Source of the DNA: Utricularia gibba
Taxonomy: Eukaryota > Streptophyta > Magnoliopsida > Lamiales > Lentibulariaceae
Direction of reading: 5' to 3'
NCBI GenBank assembly: GCA_002189035.1
Contig: NEEC01000008.1
Location: 3,286,001 to 3,350,000 of the forward strand
DNA length: 64,000 nt
Below the pieces are notes generated by a model. That model saw nothing but the letters and a program-made list of their open reading frames with translations. It searched no databases and was not told the DNA's origin. The position numbers and the translations under genes are program-made. Positions within the stretch are counted from its first letter, which is position 1. Each line of letters starts with the position of its first letter. Of the stretch, positions 37,075-49,172 are shown piece after piece.

Positions 37075-38117
37075 AGGGGGGAAGAGAGCTGGTTCCATGA
37101 AGCAATTGTTGATAAAACAGTGCTTTATCTTCTTTTCTCCCATTTTCTTACTGAATGAACATGATAACGTTAGGTTTAAACCAGATTACCCGCTTCTTAA
37201 GCATACCAGATTTGCTTTCTTTTATGCCATGTGAAACTTCCATTTCTACTGAACTTTGAAATCTTCTGATCCCTTGTTTTCTTTTCACCTCAGGTGAGGG
37301 ACAAGTGTTGATTCTTGATCTTCTTCTCGTCTATCCCATTCGTGATTCCTCTCAGATGACAAGGTGCGAGACCTTACGTGGTACAGCTGGGACATGCAAG
37401 GTAAAATGCAACGCTTTACAGTTGTTGGGGACTAGTAGCGTGGAGTGGTGAGCCTATCACCATGTCAAAAGCAGCAGAGGTGTGCTTTCATTTCATCTCC
37501 CTTTGCCCCATTTTACCCAATTCGGATACCTCCGCGCCATCGACAAAGCTTCCATCTTGCCCTCGCATTGCTTGTGCTTTCATTGCAAGTCTCAGAGAAC
37601 GAGTGGGGCTCACGTCCGATCTTTCCGACGTGTTGTCCACCACCCGGAAACCTTAGAGGCTTACAGCTCATTGTCTGGATAAAACCCTAGCCCTTACAAG
37701 CCATACATTGGGAGATTGCGGGTGAATGCATCGTGATATTACCCATAAACGGCTTCCCATTTTGCATTTTACCCCATCTACTCCGGCCGCCAGCGCCGGG
37801 AAGTTGCTGAGTCGGAGAAACGCCGGGATTCACACAGTAAGTAGCTAATACACAGTTACCTCTAATCAAAAAGCACCCTTAAAAAAAAGTTTTAATAATA
37901 ATTTCTATTATTATATGCATAAAAAATTCATATTTGTTGGTATTTTTTGCTATAATTTGATTGTAAAAAGAATTTAGACATATTTAATTAAAAATATTAT
38001 ATATGGTAAATATGGTAATATTAAATTATTATATTTCAATTAACTGCGGGGGAGTGGTGACCGGTGGCATGCAATCGCTTGATCGTGTTACCTGTAAAAA
38101 TGGTTTCTTTGTAACCG

Positions 38118-38147
38118 AACCCCAACCCCAACCCCAACCCCAACCCC
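38118..38147 (+). repeat. Hexanucleotide array (AACCCC)5
   Basis: Five perfect AACCCC copies lie 230 bp upstream of the DHHC gene start. The opposite strand is (GGGGTT)5, a sequence able in principle to form a G-quadruplex. Confidence 0.9.
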
Positions 38148-38377
38148 ACTTCGTTCCGAGATGAAAATCGGCTAGTGGAAGTCAAATGGCGCACATGGGT
38201 TTGGGAGATCGACTGGTGTTTGAATAGTCAGAACCTGGATCCCTTTTCCTCTGTGTGGCTCCGTAGACTTTGCCGACTAGGGAAGATTGACCATTTCCTC
38301 TGGAAGATTTGTTTTATTTCACGATTCCCAAAAGAGGGTTAGTTGGAAAAAACGAGCTGCTATTGGCGTGCAAAATT

Positions 38378-40371
38378 ATGGATTCGTTGGCGCCGCCGAG
38401 GCCTCAGGGTACGACAGCCACCGGCGCGGCGGAGCTTGTCAGGGCTTACCGGGTCTGGGAAGGCAGCAATGTAAGTAACCCCCTTGTGCTTAAAACATCT
38501 TTTTTTTTTTCTTGGGAGTTTGATATTGGGGGGGTTTTTAGATCGTTTGATCTGGGCTTCTTGTTGAAGCTTTGAATTTCATTTGCAATTGCTAGGCTTG
38601 GTATTGGATTTATCTGTACGAAGTTGGAAGCTTTGTTCTTGAATTTTTATAGGGTTGAAGTTGTATGATAACTTTCTTGAAGTGACTTGATCACTTCAAA
38701 GAAGCACAATTGATGCCTTGAATCGATCATACTCATGTACCTTGGTAGTTCTTTGTGAGAAATGTTATCCAGATTCGTCTGTGTTGGGAAGTCGGTGCAG
38801 CACAACAATTCCATTCTGTAATTCTGAGTTCGTTTGTTTCAGATATTTTGCCTTGGGGAAGATTGATTTTTGGGCCCGACGCAAGATCGATCTTTACTAC
38901 CATATCCTTGATCGTTGCTCCTGCTGTTGTCTTTGGTGTCTGGATCGCAAGAGAGTTGATGAATGATTTCTCCAACCACCGGGGTATTGCAATCATGGTT
39001 GTGTTTGTCGTCCTCACAGTGTATGTAAGTCCTGTTTCCCCCCTTAAATTCTTGCATCTTCGGATATATGGGCTGGTTCAGAAGTTATGTAAACTCAGCT
39101 TCTAACAGAGGTGATGAATATCTGATGTATCATGAAATTTATACCTCAGAATTCGAGTTTATTTGTGTCATTTCTTGGGTTTTCTGCAATCTATCTTGCA
39201 CGAGAAATATTGAATGTTGTTACCCTTAGGTGCAAACGTCCATTTTTTCTGAACTGAATGATGTACATAAGTAGCATATATTCATCAACACAGAAGTACA
39301 GAAGGAAAACATTCTTTTCCTGTAATCACTTGCAGAACTTCTTATCTCTTTTGCAGGTTCTTGTGGCTCTTTTACTCACCTCCGGACGAGATCCAGGAAT
39401 CGTTCCTCGTAACGCTCAGCCTCCAGAGCCTGAGGATCAGTCGCATTTGTGGTCAAGACGGGTACCCAGGATACCTCCAACAAAGGATGTAATCATCAAT
39501 GGAGTCACTGTGAAGATAAAATACTGTGATACATGCAAGCTCTACCGGCCTCCACGCTGTTCACATTGCTCCATCTGTGACAACTGTGTGGAGGGGTTTG
39601 ATCACCATTGTCCCTGGGTGGGGCAGTGCATCGGCCTGGTACTATTCTATCCTGCCTTGCTCCATGATGCATGCGAGTCGTCCTTGAGAAAGCTATCCTG
39701 CTTTGTTTCTTAGTAGAAAATTACCTGGTTTTCTTGAATTGGGATGCAGAGAAACTACAGATTCTTCTTCATGTTCATATTCTCGGCGACGCTTCTTTGC
39801 CTGTACGTCCACGCCTTTTGCTGGGTATTAATCGTGAGGACCAGGCATTCCGGGACGATATGGAGCGCGATGATCAAGTCGCCTGCAACCATTGTGCTGA
39901 TTATCTACACTTTTCTAGCGCTTTGGTTCGTGGGTGGCCTCTCAGTCTTCCATCTCTATCTCATCAGCACAAACCAGGTAATTTTGAGTTTGACATGAAA
40001 GCAGCCAGCTCTGGAGTAGCATTAACATCATTCCTCATCCATGGCAGACGACCTACGAGAACTTCAGATACAGATACAGCAGAAACGCAAGCCCCTACAA
40101 CAAAGGCATCGCCAGAAACTTCCTTGAGAAATTCTGCACACGAATTCCTCCATCCAAGAACAACTTCCGGGCCAAGGTTCCCAGGGCGCCCCTGATGCAC
40201 TCCCTTTCCCAGGGGTCGAGTCTCGTCAGCTCCACCTTCCTGATGAATTCGAGACGGGAGCAAGAGCGGGAGCATGAGCAAGAGCTGGGAAAGTCGAATC
40301 GGGTGTCACTGGAAAGCGATGAAGATGATGGGCTGCCACATAAATGGCAAGAAAAGCCTCTGGTTAGCTGA
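38378..40371 (+). CDS. DHHC-type protein S-acyltransferase (PAT), frameshift in exon 2
   Basis: The exons are 38378-38470, 38843-39024, 39357-39638, 39750-39977 and 40048-40371: 1109 nt, one short of 369 codons plus stop. The enzyme transfers palmitate to cysteines of target proteins at membranes. The cysteine-rich domain is complete: [39 protein letters not shown] with the catalytic DHHC, then RNYRFFF. Four membrane spans flank it (two before, two after), and the TTxE motif ([12 protein letters not shown]) follows. The tail is charged. Exon 1 ends phase 0 after GSN. Relatives continue [13 protein letters not shown], but the sequence has a G4 run at 38855-38858 that puts [10 protein letters not shown] out of frame; a fifth G would restore [14 protein letters not shown]. 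Confidence 0.93.
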
Positions 40372-42877
40372 GGGAAAGCAGGGGCGAGAGGGAACTGCGA
40401 GCCTGCTTCCCTCCCTGCTAATGTATATAAGTAAGTTTGCCTTTTCTATTCTTCTTCTTCTTCTTGGTTTCAAAGTGTACATTTCTTCCTTAAACAGCAG
40501 CACTATATGAGTCCCATGTACCAGAAATAATGAGTGAATCTTCCCTTTTTTGAGTGATTTCTTTCCCTTTCTTCATAATTTTTCTTTCACTAGTTTCACC
40601 GTACAACGACACTGGATTCCCAGAACACCATATTAAAAAAAACAATAAAAAGAATTTAAAACAACAAATTGATATAAAAGAGAGGGAAAAAAAAAAGAAT
40701 TTACTTTATCATTGATATTATTGTTGGGGTTGGGCCCAAATATTGAAAAAAAAAAAGAAAAAGAAAAAGAAAAGAAGCAATGTTCTTGTACCAAAGGCAT
40801 CTTTGAAAGTATTAGAAATCTGGCCATGCTATTTTTGAATGTGTGATCAAATTGGGCATTATACTCAAAAAATTTTGATTAACTGTATGTGAGAGAATGT
40901 AATAGTGAATAATTTTTAAATAATCCAGACACCTCTACATATCCACCACTTTATTTTCTTGGAAACTCAATTTCAGCAGCAAGAGAAAGGGTTGCTCCAA
41001 TCATTTCTGGATATGCTACAAAATTCTGATCATCATCCACTTTAATAATCTTTATTTTTTGTATGTGTGTTTATACATATTATTTAAAAATGAATACAAA
41101 TGTAAATATTTTGATTGATCATCATTCCACTTACTTACTCTATGGAGGAGGCTGAGGGGGCAATGTCATTGATTGCGTAACGGTTGGAGGAGCAGGCAAT
41201 TGGATTTGGATGAGATGGAAATGGAGTGGACGTGGCGTGGCACCTACTCCTACTCCGACTGCTCTCCCTCCGAATTGGAGCCTGGAGGTGGTTGGGAGCT
41301 GGGAGAAGTGTGCGGGGAGAGATCTCTTCCCAAAAACGAAAAAGGAGTGTCACTTGCTTGGTTACCTGATTCCACAATCGCCATTTACATGATCCATATG
41401 AGATGAATATTCAATGTATTTGAAATGAAACGTAAATCGTCAACTATATGAGAAATTGTGAATCAGATTAAGCATAATCTTTATTAATGTTACTCTCATT
41501 AATATGTAGTTAGATTTCAAGTACGTTATCCTAATTCATCATATTCTTAATTTCAATACCAACAAAACACTTACTCGGAACATCAATTCTTCCTCGTGCC
41601 GCAGGAGGCGAGTTGAAGCTAGAGATTGACCGCTTCCATCCATTTTTGTATCAAAATATTGCATGTTAGAATACATAATTTTATATCGAAAAATAAAATA
41701 AAATAATTAAGTATATAAAAAATTATAAATCATAATTAATTAATTAGATTTAATTTTTTATATTATAATATATGTTTCTTGTGAATTTACGTATGTTCGT
41801 CCGACACCTACCCATTAGCGACAGCGAGTAGAAGAAAAGCGTTTTCTTGTGTGTGTGGACGACTGTGGAGCGAGGGCGGGGTTGAAGCTGTGGTGCATGT
41901 GCATGCATTAACACAGCGTACGATGGGGGAGTACATTCGGGCCACCGCACCGCTGCAGCCTCTCACAACCAGTCGCTTCCTTCCTTGAGCACCGGGCCAT
42001 GCTCGCCTATCCTCTTCAATGCGTTTTTCCCTTTTCCATGGATGCAATGCAACAACACGACACAAAGACACTCATCAAATTCTGACCTAACAACCTTTAC
42101 CAATAGCAACTGCACTTTTGATAACTACTAAAAACATAATATAATTTAAATAAGGTATATCTAACTATTTCATTTTTAAAAATAAAAAATTGATAAAAGA
42201 ATAATTGCATTGTAAACCCAACTCCCATATGATTGGGATAGTTGATAATACTAAGATTAAGAATTCAATGAGTCTAGCAAGCATACAATAAGTTTAAGTA
42301 TATAAAAAAATATTAGATTTAATCGATTAATTACGATTTATATTTTCTTATTTAATTGATTATTTTACTTTCAAATTTTGATCTAAGAGTATTTATTTCA
42401 ATAGAGCTAAGTTTGAATCAAATGGATATCTAACACATTGTTGCAATAAAATCTTTGTCTCATCATTTTTGATGAAAATTTAATTTTGGATAATGCCCAA
42501 GGAATGAATTGTCTTCATCAACCCAAACATTGAGACCAAGCACATCATGTGGTGTGGCTTTGGAGTGATTTAGGGTTTTACGAGTTCAGAAAATTATTTG
42601 AAAAAATAAATTAATAACCTTAAAAAAGCCCAACTAAAATGGAAATTGGTGTGTCACCGGTTGGCTCGGGTTGGAGACGCCGGTTCAGTTGAGCCGCCGC
42701 TTGTGTTTTTTTTCAGACAAAAACAGAAAACAGTGTCGTGTACTTGCTTCGCTCGCTTCCCGAAGGCCCCCTTCTTAAACACAAACATCCCTTCGGCATC
42801 ACAAGGCGGTTTTCCTTAGAAAATAAACACTGCAGAAAAAGGAAGTTCTGTAATTTTTCCGATTCCTCCACCGGAAA
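40372..42877. other. 2.5-kb gene-poor gap, mostly AT-rich
   Basis: The DHHC 3' flank and AT-rich low-complexity DNA make up most of the gap (40620-40780 purine-rich A/G tracts; 41640-41780 and 42110-42360 very AT-rich). Two GC-richer patches, about 41170-41400 and 41800-42070, have open frames on one or both strands but no recognisable domains. Site II-like GGGCCCA occurs at 40733. The right end is the CASPL promoter and leader. Confidence 0.4.
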
Positions 42878-43810
42878 ATGGCTGGAAATCCGCCGGTGAG
42901 AAGTCTGAAACCGGGGCTTTCAGCTCAGATTCCTCTGAGAGTCCTCGCGATCGCCGCCGCCTCCATCGCCGCGTGGCTGATGATCACAGACGTCGACGTG
43001 GAGGATGTTTACGGGATCCAGTCCGCTGCCCGTTACGAGTACATCGACGCTTTCAGGTAACCATCTTTTCAAACAGACATGAATTCATCGTAATCGAACT
43101 GTCTGAATTTGAGTTTCAAGATTTTTTTATTTGATTTCTTTTTAAATACAGAATTTTCTGAATCGTCGCATACTAGTTTATTTTCTCACTGTTTTAGTGT
43201 ATAAAAATATTATTATATGATGTTTTTCTCTAGATTTAACATGAAAATATGCAGATGAATTGTTTTTTATTTTTCAGCTGATAAAAAGGGATTTTTTTTT
43301 TCAGGTTCATTGCACTGGCGGATCTCATAGCAATCGGCTTCTTGATTGTGTCACTCCTTGTGATTCTGGGAACGAAGCGGCTGCACCCAAAATTCTACTT
43401 TTTCCTATTTCTTCTTGATTTGGTATGCTCTTTTTTTAAAAAATAAATAAATTGATAAAAAATAAAAATAATTTGCAGATATTCTAGAAAATTGTAAAAA
43501 TTAATGCATAAATAAATCTTTTTACTTTGGTTATCAGATCGTCAGCGATGTATTGCTGGCGGGATGCGGAGCAGCTGGAGCGATTGGGGCCGTCGGAAAG
43601 TACGGCAACTCGCACGCCGGGTGGATCGGAGTGTGTGACCATTTCCCGAAGTTCTGCATCAGAGCTGCCATCTCCATTTTTTTATCCCTTTTGAGCGTCG
43701 TCTTCTTTATCCTTCTCATGATCGTCTCATGGAATAGCCGACTACCTAGCGGAATGAAAGGCGATGCCGCCAACAGTCATGATGGTGCTAACCAGCGCCA
43801 GTGGCAGTAA
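42878..43810 (+). CDS. CASP-like membrane protein (CASPL, DUF588)
   Basis: The exons 42878-43056, 43305-43422 and 43538-43810 encode 189 aa. Four membrane segments are visible (about residues 22-40, 61-80, 92-115 and 142-165) with short cytosolic ends, as in CASP/CASPL proteins. The conserved Arg at the start of helix 1 (PLRVLAIAAASIAAW) and the Asp at the start of helix 3 (FLLDLIVSDVLLAG) are present. CASPs build scaffold-like membrane domains such as the Casparian strip domain. Most CASPLs have no known function, and the subfamily is not assigned here. The stop lies 100 bp from the stop of the convergent GH3 gene. Confidence 0.88.
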
Positions 43811-43910
43811 GCTGGTGCATGGCTTGGATGTGTATGCGTATGTTATCTGAATCTTTGGTGATTTTAGACACTGTGTCATCGTCTTTGGATACCAGTACAA
43901 TTTCCGGCAA

Positions 43911-46105
43911 TCAGGCAATCGGTTTGGTTGTAAGGCCGAAGCCGAAGGGGAAAAGGGGGTCGTAGTGTTCGTCTCCGACGTTCATGGGTAACTGATCTAC
44001 TCTTCTGAACCATGTTCGCGGTAGCTTTCCGGTGAAGGGGTAGTCCCCGAAGAGCACATCAGCTACTCCTTGCCCCTCGGTTCCCGGCAGCCATGCAGCC
44101 ACCAGGGCATCGATGTGGTGAAGGTACGGCTCGACTACGAGAGGCCTGCCTGAAATCAAGACTACTACACATACCATTCTGCTACACACGTTATTCATGG
44201 TGCTTAGACCAGGTTCAGGGATTGTCAGATTGTCATTGTCGCCGTATTGCTCGGCGTAAGGCGGTTCCCCCACCGCCACGACTGAGTACGAGTACATATC
44301 CGGCGTCAGCGATTCGACGTCGGGGTTTTCGACGAAGCTTATATCCGTATCAGAGCCAACCGTTTCGGAAATTGCATCCAAGAGTGTGGTTCCTTGAAAT
44401 CGCAAGAGAATTCTATCAATATGACTGCAAGCATTCCCTTAGTTGTTTCTGGTTTAGAGATACCTGTAGTGAGGTTGTTGCCGCTGAGTCCCTGCCAATT
44501 GATCGTCCAACCGCCGCACTGCAATCCGAGATTGTGGGAATGGCTTCCGGCGACGAGTATCCGCGACGCATTTTTCGGTAATGGAAGTAGAGGATTATTC
44601 GGGTCGTTTCCGTTCTTCAGGAGCACCAACGACTTTCTCACAGCTTCCCTCGCCAGGTCTCTGTGACGCTGGTTGCCAATCTCAGGAATCAAACTGTAGT
44701 CAGCTAATGGATTTTCAAACAGTCCCATGGCGAACTTCACTCTCAGAATCCGACGAACCGCATCGTCTATACGACTCATCGCAATCCGATTGCTGTTCAC
44801 GTGAGACGCCATTGTGCTTAGAAAGTAGGTCGCATTGGGCGGCACCATGATCATATCGATGCCGGCGTTGACAGCTCGCATTAGTGAGACAGGGTAGTCG
44901 ACGTCCCAGGGGGTGCTCATCCTTCCGACACCGTCCCAGTCGGAGATGAAGAATCCCTGGCAAGAATCAATATATAAATCAATACAAAAGAAAATGTGAT
45001 TCCATGTCTGACGACATACTCTGAACTTGACGGTGTTCTTGAGGAAACTGGTTATCAGATCGACGTTCGAATGCATCTTAGCGCCGTTCAAACTCGAATA
45101 CGAGACCATGATCGTGGATACGCCTTTGGCAATGGAGTCAAAGTAGGCAAGCATGTGAATGCTCATGAGTCCGGCCCAATCCGTCACTGTGTTGTTCTCG
45201 TCGATCCCCATCGTAGTCCCCCCGTCGCCAACGTAGTGCTTGGCGCAAGCCGCAACCTTGCCCCCCCCCGACGTACGGTACTCCGGCGAACGAGTTAACC
45301 GGATTATCGCCCTGTAAACCCGGGATTATTTCAGTCATTTGTCTCACGACGGCTGGATCCTCCGAGAAGCTCTCGTAGCACCGCCCCATCGTGGATCCCG
45401 GCAAACCTGCATGCCATGGTTCATACTCGTTCATCGTTACTGGATTTCAAGTTACTAACAGTGTTGTATAGTACTCACGGCGATGGATGGTGCGAAGGCG
45501 TACGGAATTCCGGTAGCTCGGGTTTCAAGTGCAGTAGCTGCTCCAATTCTCTTCACCAGATCAGGATCTCTATACTCAAAATCACTCAGAAGATTGAATT
45601 TACTATTATGAAAACATTTTAAAATAATACAAAATTGAAAGATGAACTCATTATCAAACCTCGTGGCGCCAAGCCCAACGTTATGGGGGAAAATGGTGGC
45701 TCTGTAGAGGCTGTTATGGCCGTGAACGGAGTCGATACCGTACAACATGGGGATTCCGAGCCTGCTCGATAAGGCCCCTCTTTGGTACTCATTCACCATG
45801 TCGACCCACTGCTCCGGCGTCGCCCGGGGGTCGTCATTAGGCGAGGCTCCGGCGCCGCTGATAAGGCTACCGATCGAGTACTCTCGCATTAGATCCGCGT
45901 CAGCTTGCACCTTATTGATCTGCGCCATCTGCATTATCTTCTCCTCAAGTATCATTTGGGTCATCAAACTCTCTATTCGAACCCGCATCGGCTGGGCTCG
46001 ATCCATGTACCGACGGTCGACCGGAGCGCCGATCGCCGTCGCGAAGAAAAGCCCAATGACCAAAATGGCAACAGGCGTTTTCCATTCCATAGGAGAAGAA
46101 GACAT
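43911..46105 (-). CDS. Glycoside hydrolase family 3 beta-D-glucosidase/exohydrolase (two opposite frameshifts in exon 3)
   Basis: The exons are 45660-46105, 45479-45569, 45020-45406, 44464-44956 and 43911-44392 (1899 nt, 632 aa, total phase closes). A signal peptide (about residues 7-26, [16 protein letters not shown]) directs it to the wall. The (beta/alpha)8 domain has [26 protein letters not shown] and the nucleophile motif GFFISDWDG; the second domain has [10 protein letters not shown], the probable acid/base Glu in [10 protein letters not shown], and ends LFPFGFGL. Barley ExoI-type enzymes trim beta-glucans. In exon 3 the conserved [17 protein letters not shown] is broken by a missing G at the G4 run (plus C4, 45384-45387). 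[14 protein letters not shown] is then broken by an extra G in a G9 run (plus C9, 45261-45269). About 40 residues between them lie in the shifted frame. Confidence 0.94.
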
Positions 46106-46136
46106 GATGATGTTCGCTCAAATGTATACTCGCACT

Positions 46137-46144
46137 TATTTATA
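46137..46144 (-). promoter_or_regulatory. TATA box of the GH3 gene
   Basis: On the minus strand this reads TATAAATA, 32 bp from the chosen ATG at 46105. This would leave a very short leader, so translation might instead begin at the second Met (about 46090, MEWKTP). Confidence 0.5.
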
Positions 46145-46932
46145 GGATGATGGTATGTGCTTCCAGCCTAATATATATTTTAATTAAAAAACATACAAAA
46201 ATATGCCCAATGAGAATTCAACACGCGTCCTATACCTTCACCTTTTCTACGTAGTCCTTGTTTAAGGGTTAGGTCACCCTACGATGCTGGCCATGGGCAA
46301 TAGTACAATATAATAAAAAAACGTTATATTCATTATCTTTTTTAAAAATATTATTTATTGTTTATCTGATATAGAGTTATGAAGTAAATAGATATTTGAT
46401 AGGTGCTTCAATATTATTTAATTTCAATTAGATGGACTGAATTGAAAAGTTTAATTTTTATGGGGGGCCCAATATAATTTTAAAAAAGTAATGCAAGATT
46501 AATACAGTACTATACAGAGTACTAATAGTCGGCCAGGCTGCGAAGCTACCGGATGAACTAACTGCTAACCGGTAAAGCACTTAACCAATCCATTACAGGA
46601 ACTGCACTATAAAATAGAATCAATTTTAAAATTTTATTAATAGATTTAGTTTTTAAATATACAATTATTATTATAAAAATAAAATTTATTTTATTTGAAA
46701 TTGAATAGTATAATTTTAAACTATTTTTTAAAAAATTTTTATTTAATCATTAAAACTTAGTTTAAAGAATTTAATAATTGTTAAAGCTAATTTCCAAATT
46801 TGAATTTTCATTTTTTATAAAATAAAACAAGTTTAAAATTTATAAAAATTAAATTTAACGAACAAGCTCTTGATCCCATCTTTCTCCGATTATTGAGATG
46901 AATATATAATTAATTAGTTAATCAAATAGTCA

Positions 46933-46971
<39 letters not shown>

Positions 46972-47090
46972 AGGAGCATGGTACTTCCTTTGATGATGAC
47001 GATAGTCTATGGATTCTTGCGTGTAGAAATGACGAACTTATCTTCCCTGTAAAACGTTGCTCTTCTCCAGACTCGAGAGGATTTTCGTTC
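46145..47090. other. AT-rich divergent spacer between GH3 and LCBK2
   Basis: Strongly AT-rich DNA with promoter regions at both ends and a (TA) microsatellite. No coding or RNA gene was seen. Confidence 0.5.
46937..46966. repeat. Dinucleotide microsatellite (TA)n, about 15 copies
   Basis: An uninterrupted TA alternation of about 30 bp, 125 bp upstream of the LCBK2 start codon. Confidence 0.9.
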
Positions 47091-49172
47091 ATGGCTAAAC
47101 TCTCCTACATCACTTCACAATTGCCTTTAGCGCCGGATCTCCCCGCGGATCGCTCCGCCACCGCCGCATCCCGCCGCCCGAATATCGTCTTTGTTGTCAA
47201 TCCCCGAGGTCAGCTCTCGTCTGTCATGCGCTCAATTGCTTTTTATAGTGAAGATAGAATTTAGTGCGATTCGCAGGGGCGAATGGGAGGACTGGGAAGG
47301 AGTGGAAGAAGCTGTTGCCTTATTTGAAGTATCGCCTTGACTCGGATTATAACGTGAGTTGATTGTGTGAGTACTGTTTCTTTTTAACCTCTCTTTCGTT
47401 TTTTTTTTTAATTTTGTCAATTGTGGTCAATTTGTTGCTTAGATATGTGAATCGTTGACTTCTGGACCTCTTCATGCTGTTGATATCACAAGGGAGGTGA
47501 GGAATTTAACTTTCCATGTGGTATTTACTTACTGCTGCAGATTTTTCGGATTTGGGAATGTTGATTTCGAATTATATATCAGGCTATACGAGAAGGTGCC
47601 GATGCTGTGATAGCCGTAGGAGGGGACGGGACACTCCACGAGGTTTACTTGTCTGTTGTGCTGTAGAAATAATTTGTGTTTCTTGCAGCTCCCATTAGTT
47701 TCAAAAGAGTGTTGAATTAACTGATGTTGTGATGACTTTGTTCTCTCTTGTCTCTGCATTACTGTTTTTATCTGATGCTTGCAGGTGGTCAATGGATTTT
47801 TTTGGAATGGAAAGCCCATTCCTCGGAATGATCAAAGAGCACGTTCAACTGCTCTTGGTGTAAGTTTCTATAGCCGTGCCATTGTTATGTGTTCTGTTCA
47901 AAAATGATGTTTCATTTCTTAACTGCAGCTTCTTCCTCTAGGAACCGGTTCGGATTTTGCAAGAACATTTGGCTGGTCAGTTCAGAAGCTCAGTTTTAGT
48001 ATTTCTGAATTGCTAACAGTTCTTATTGTTTCTTTTTTGACTCAATTACACTCTTATCATTATTGCCCATTCTTCCTCAGGGAAAAAGATCCTCGTGATG
48101 CGATTGATTGCATTGCAAGAGGCAAGACAATTTTGCATAGAATTCTTCAGAGCTGAATCAATGTTCTTCTCTTAATGGTTGTTGGAAAGTATTCTAAGTG
48201 CTTCTGTACTCTGTTTCAGGGAAAAGATCTCATATCTCTGTTGGAGTAGTCACTGGGGAAAATGAGGAACCCCATTACTTCATAAATGTTGCCGACATTC
48301 ACTTGTGAGTCGGCAACATTTTGTTAGTCTAAGAAAATGTGACTATAGTGAAGTTATATTCTAATATGTCCCTCAAAACCAAACTTCGTAGGAGTGCAAA
48401 AGCTGGTTATTTTGCTTCACGGTATAAGAAGCTTGGAAAATTCTGCTATGTCATAGGTGCCTTGCAGGCATTTCTAGGACATCAGAATCGTGACCTCAGG
48501 CTGCGGGTACCCGTCTCTTATTTTTTTGGGTATTTTGTACGTTAATGATGTGATAAATTGCATACCTCTTGATATGAATCTTTTTGGCAATCCGAACATC
48601 ATGAAGGTTGATGGTGGAGACTGGGAAACGTATTCTCAAGTGACAGCTCTTTGTGTTGGGAATGCTAAATATTTTGGTGGCGGCATGAAGATTACCCCAA
48701 GTGCTCATCCATCCAGCAACACCTTTGAGGTCTTCTCTATCCCTTGAAATCCTAACCTTAAAAGAGATGGGGCTGGCCTTCATCGCCTGATTTGCATTTT
48801 TGTTCAGGTGGTAATACTTCAGAACTTCAGATGGTATGACTTCATCCTTAAACTACACAAGCTATACAATGGCACTCATGTAACAGTGAAAAACGTGTTG
48901 TCAATGAGGTACATACCGCAATAACCTGATATCAAGAAGCTTTTAAATTTTCTTGTTGTCCAGAGAAACTGAACCTCCATACGGTGACACTGTTGTTCTA
49001 GTTGTGCAAATATGTTCTTGATGGACAATTACTTGTTGACAGTGCTCAGTCACTCGAAGTCCAGGAGGCCGCTCGCAGTGACAGCATTTTCGTCCAATCC
49101 GATGGAGAGCACTTGGGGTTTCTCCCCAGAAAATTCACCATTCTTCCTGCTGCTATTGACATGATATGCTAG
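47091..49172 (+). CDS. LCBK2: Sphingoid long-chain base kinase 2-like (diacylglycerol kinase-type catalytic domain)
   Basis: The twelve exons are 47091-47208, 47277-47353, 47443-47496, 47583-47642, 47785-47859, 47929-47975, 48081-48121, 48220-48304, 48392-48506, 48607-48729, 48808-48908 and 49043-49172 (1026 nt, 341 aa). An N-terminal presequence-like stretch precedes the DAGK catalytic domain: [21 protein letters not shown], the nucleotide-binding [17 protein letters not shown], and [17 protein letters not shown]-terminal SphK/LCBK elements follow ([26 protein letters not shown]). Such kinases phosphorylate sphingoid bases with ATP; mitochondrial placement is by analogy with Arabidopsis LCBK2. 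Intron 7 has a GC donor (AGAG|GCAAGA at 48122), required for phase to reach [11 protein letters not shown]. Confidence 0.92.

Larger units (their letters stand above)
36971..38377. other. Intergenic between divergent SWEET and DHHC genes
   Basis: This stretch holds the SWEET promoter, a moderately GC-rich block at 37450-37850 with short unrecognised ORFs, an AT-rich stretch at 37880-38040, the (AACCCC)5 array, and the DHHC promoter and leader. A telo-box-like AAACCCTAGCCC occurs at 37682. No gene could be supported. Confidence 0.4.

Noticed and set aside
37445-37690. Possible small gene in the SWEET-DHHC spacer
   Set aside because: Three overlapping short frames are equally open, with no codon bias or motif favouring one.
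41808-42071. 87-codon minus-strand ORF starting MSLCRVVALH
   Set aside because: There is no recognisable domain or conserved motif and no splice context; kept only as part of the GC-rich patch noted in the gap.
44093-44581. Plus-strand ORFs across the GH3 gene (up to 162 codons)
   Set aside because: These are antisense shadows of conserved GH3 exons that are GC-rich at third positions.
46937-46966. (TA)n tract as a TATA promoter for LCBK2
   Set aside because: The long alternating tract is a microsatellite; it cannot be told apart from a promoter element by sequence alone.
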